Origin: JBFGCA01 sp041567315
Lineage (GTDB): Bacteria; Acidobacteriota; Thermoanaerobaculia; Multivoradales; JAHEKO01
Direction of reading: 5' to 3'
Assembly: GCA_041567315.1 (NCBI GenBank)
Contig: JBFGCA010000178.1
Location: forward strand, 1-6,145
Length of the DNA stretch: 6,145 bases
Positions 4,909 through 6,145 of this stretch are shown here, in pieces. The position numbers were made by a program, and so were the translations under genes. The stretch's first letter is position 1. Every line of letters begins with the position of its first letter. Under the pieces are notes generated by a model. It was not told the DNA's origin, did no database searches, and saw only the letters and a list, made by a program, of their open reading frames with translations.

Positions 4909-6145
4909 TTGAAGCACCCGGCCTGGGGCCGCCGGCGGCGGCGGCTGCGACGGGCGACCCTCATCCTGTCGGCGGTGGCGGCGGCCGCGGCGGTCGGCGG
5001 GCTGCTGGTCTACCGCGGCACCCGGCCGGAGGTGCGGCGGCCGGGCGAGGCGCTGCCCGAGATCACCAGCCGGCTGGCGCGCGGTCTGCCGGCCGAGGCC
5101 CCGCAGCCGCGCTTCACCGAGGTCACCGCGGCGGCCGGGCTCGGCGCCTTCCGCACCTTCGCCGGCGACCGCACCTCGCAGCTCCCCGAGGACATGGGCT
5201 CGGGGGCCGCCTGGGGCGACTTCGACAACGACGGCGACGAGGACCTGTTCCTGGTCTCGGCCGGCGGCTCGCTGCTGCTGGCCGAAGCGGAGCGGGCGCC
5301 CTCGGAGCTCTACGAGAACCTGGGCGACGGCACCTTCCGGCGGGTCGAGGCGTTCCCCGAGCTGCGGATCGTCGGCATGGGTGCGGCCTGGGCCGACTAC
5401 GACGGCGACGGCTGGCTGGACCTGGCGGTCAGCGGCTACCGCGCCCTGCTGCTGTTCAAGAACCATGGCGGCGAGCTGCGCCGGGTCGAGGACTTTCCCG
5501 GCGAGGGCGTGCCGGCCGCCGACGGCTACTGGGCGGGGCTGGCCTGGGGCGACTTCGACAACGACCGCGATCCCGACCTCTACGTCTGCGGCTACGTGCA
5601 GTACAAGGAGGACGCCGGCGCCAGCCGGCGGGTCAGCCAGCAGTACGGCACCGCCGTGCCCTACACCCTCAACCCCGCCTCCTACGAGCCCGAGCGCAAC
5701 CTGCTGTTCGAGAACCGCCTCGGCGAAAGACGGGGCGGCGGCTTTGTCGAGGTGGCGGCGCTGTGGGGGGTCGCCAATCCGGAGGGCCGCAGCCTGTCGG
5801 CGCTGTGGCACGACTTCGACTCCGACGGGCGGCTGGACCTGTACGTGGCCAACGACATCTCGGACAACGCGCTCTATCTCAACCGTGGCGACACCTTCGA
5901 GGATGCCGGCCTGGCGGCCTGGGTCGCCGACTACCGCGGGGCGATGGGGCTGGCGGCCGGCGACTGGAACCGCGACGGCGACGACGACCTGTTCGTCACC
6001 CACTGGATCGCCCAGGAGAACGCTCTCTACGACTCGCGGCTGCTCGAGATGGCCGGACGGATGAGCTTCTCCGACCTGGCGTCGCCCCTGGGCCTGGGCC
6101 AGCCAGCCCTGCAGCTCATCGGCTGGGGGACCGAGTTCGTCGACC
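4909..6145 (+). CDS. Exported FG-GAP/VCBS repeat protein of the CRTAC1/UnbV type, cut by the right edge
   Basis: The frame is open from TTG 4909 to the window end (412 residues seen). The TTG is preferred because it follows a GGAGGT site and yields a sensible export signal: MKHPAWGRRRRRLRR, then a hydrophobic stretch (about 17-35), acting as signal peptide or membrane anchor. No lipobox is evident. The body is a probable beta-propeller with Asp-rich calcium-binding loops: DFDNDGDEDL (104-113), DYDGDGWLDL (163-172), DFDNDRDPDL (215-224, Gly replaced by Arg), DFDSDGRLDL (302-311) and DWNRDGDDDL (352-361). A sixth is beginning at GWGTEFVD (405-412). LYVANDISDNALYLNRGDTF (311-330) and the following GAMGLAAGDW match the CRTAC1-like pattern. 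Family members usually end in an ASPIC/UnbV domain, which would lie beyond the window. The gene starts 7 bases after the cytochrome stop, so the two are probably one operon and share a compartment. Molecular function is unknown; a binding or scaffold role is only inference. Confidence 0.88.
   Translation, partial: MKHPAWGRRRRRLRRATLILSAVAAAAAVGGLLVYRGTRPEVRRPGEALPEITSRLARGLPAEAPQPRFTEVTAAAGLGAFRTFAGDRTSQLPEDMGSGAAWGDFDNDGDEDLFLVSAGGSLLLAEAERAPSELYENLGDGTFRRVEAFPELRIVGMGAAWADYDGDGWLDLAVSGYRALLLFKNHGGELRRVEDFPGEGVPAADGYWAGLAWGDFDNDRDPDLYVCGYVQYKEDAGASRRVSQQYGTAVPYTLNPASYEPERNLLFENRLGERRGGGFVEVAALWGVANPEGRSLSALWHDFDSDGRLDLYVANDISDNALYLNRGDTFEDAGLAAWVADYRGAMGLAAGDWNRDGDDDLFVTHWIAQENALYDSRLLEMAGRMSFSDLASPLGLGQPALQLIGWGTEFVD

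Noticed and set aside
2802..4964. Minus-strand open frame of 720 codons and plus-strand shifted frame at 2951-4912, both across the cytochrome gene
   Set aside because: The cytochrome frame has five heme motifs, membrane helices and a strong ribosome site. The other two frames give low-complexity translations with no recognisable motif.
4816..6003. Minus-strand open frame of 395 codons and a plus-strand frame at 5381-6064 over the FG-GAP gene
   Set aside because: Both are shadows of the FG-GAP frame, whose Asp-rich repeats are periodic and family-typical. The plus-strand shadow is a Thr/Ser/Pro/Arg-rich translation caused by reading GAC/GGC-rich codons one base out.

Overview
The window is a very GC-rich bacterial segment whose codons end almost always in G or C. 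As a result, all three large genes have long open frames on the opposite strand or in shifted frames. The gene content suggests a respiring Gram-negative bacterium: a 2-oxoglutarate dehydrogenase E1, a membrane-bound b/c-type multiheme cytochrome, and an exported FG-GAP protein of the CRTAC1/UnbV type. That combination, with such high GC, would fit an acidobacterial or similar environmental lineage. The taxonomy is an inference from gene content only.

Layout: positions 3-86 may be the last codons of an unrecognised plus-strand gene. It would face, tail to tail and 7 bases away, a complete minus-strand sucA gene (94-2610). A gene-free divergent region (2611-2828) follows. It carries a perfect 10-bp inverted repeat, a second short hairpin beside it, and a third hairpin ending at the ribosome binding site of the next gene. 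A plus-strand pair then runs to the right edge. The first gene (2829-4901) encodes a 690-residue protein with five membrane helices, four suitably placed membrane histidines and five c-type heme attachment motifs. The second (4909 to beyond 6145, TTG start) encodes a secreted or anchored protein with at least five calcium-binding FG-GAP repeats and is cut by the window edge.

How the genes may work together: SucA is a core TCA-cycle enzyme that feeds reductant into respiration, and it is transcribed away from the other two. The cytochrome looks like a single-polypeptide electron conduit from the quinone pool, through two b hemes across the membrane, to five c hemes in the periplasm. The FG-GAP protein is apparently translationally coupled to it and probably acts in the same compartment, but its role cannot be read from the sequence. 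The most unusual points are the fused b/pentaheme-c architecture, its tight coupling to a CRTAC1-like protein, the SucA lacking the usual N-terminal segment, and the palindrome in the divergent intergenic region.
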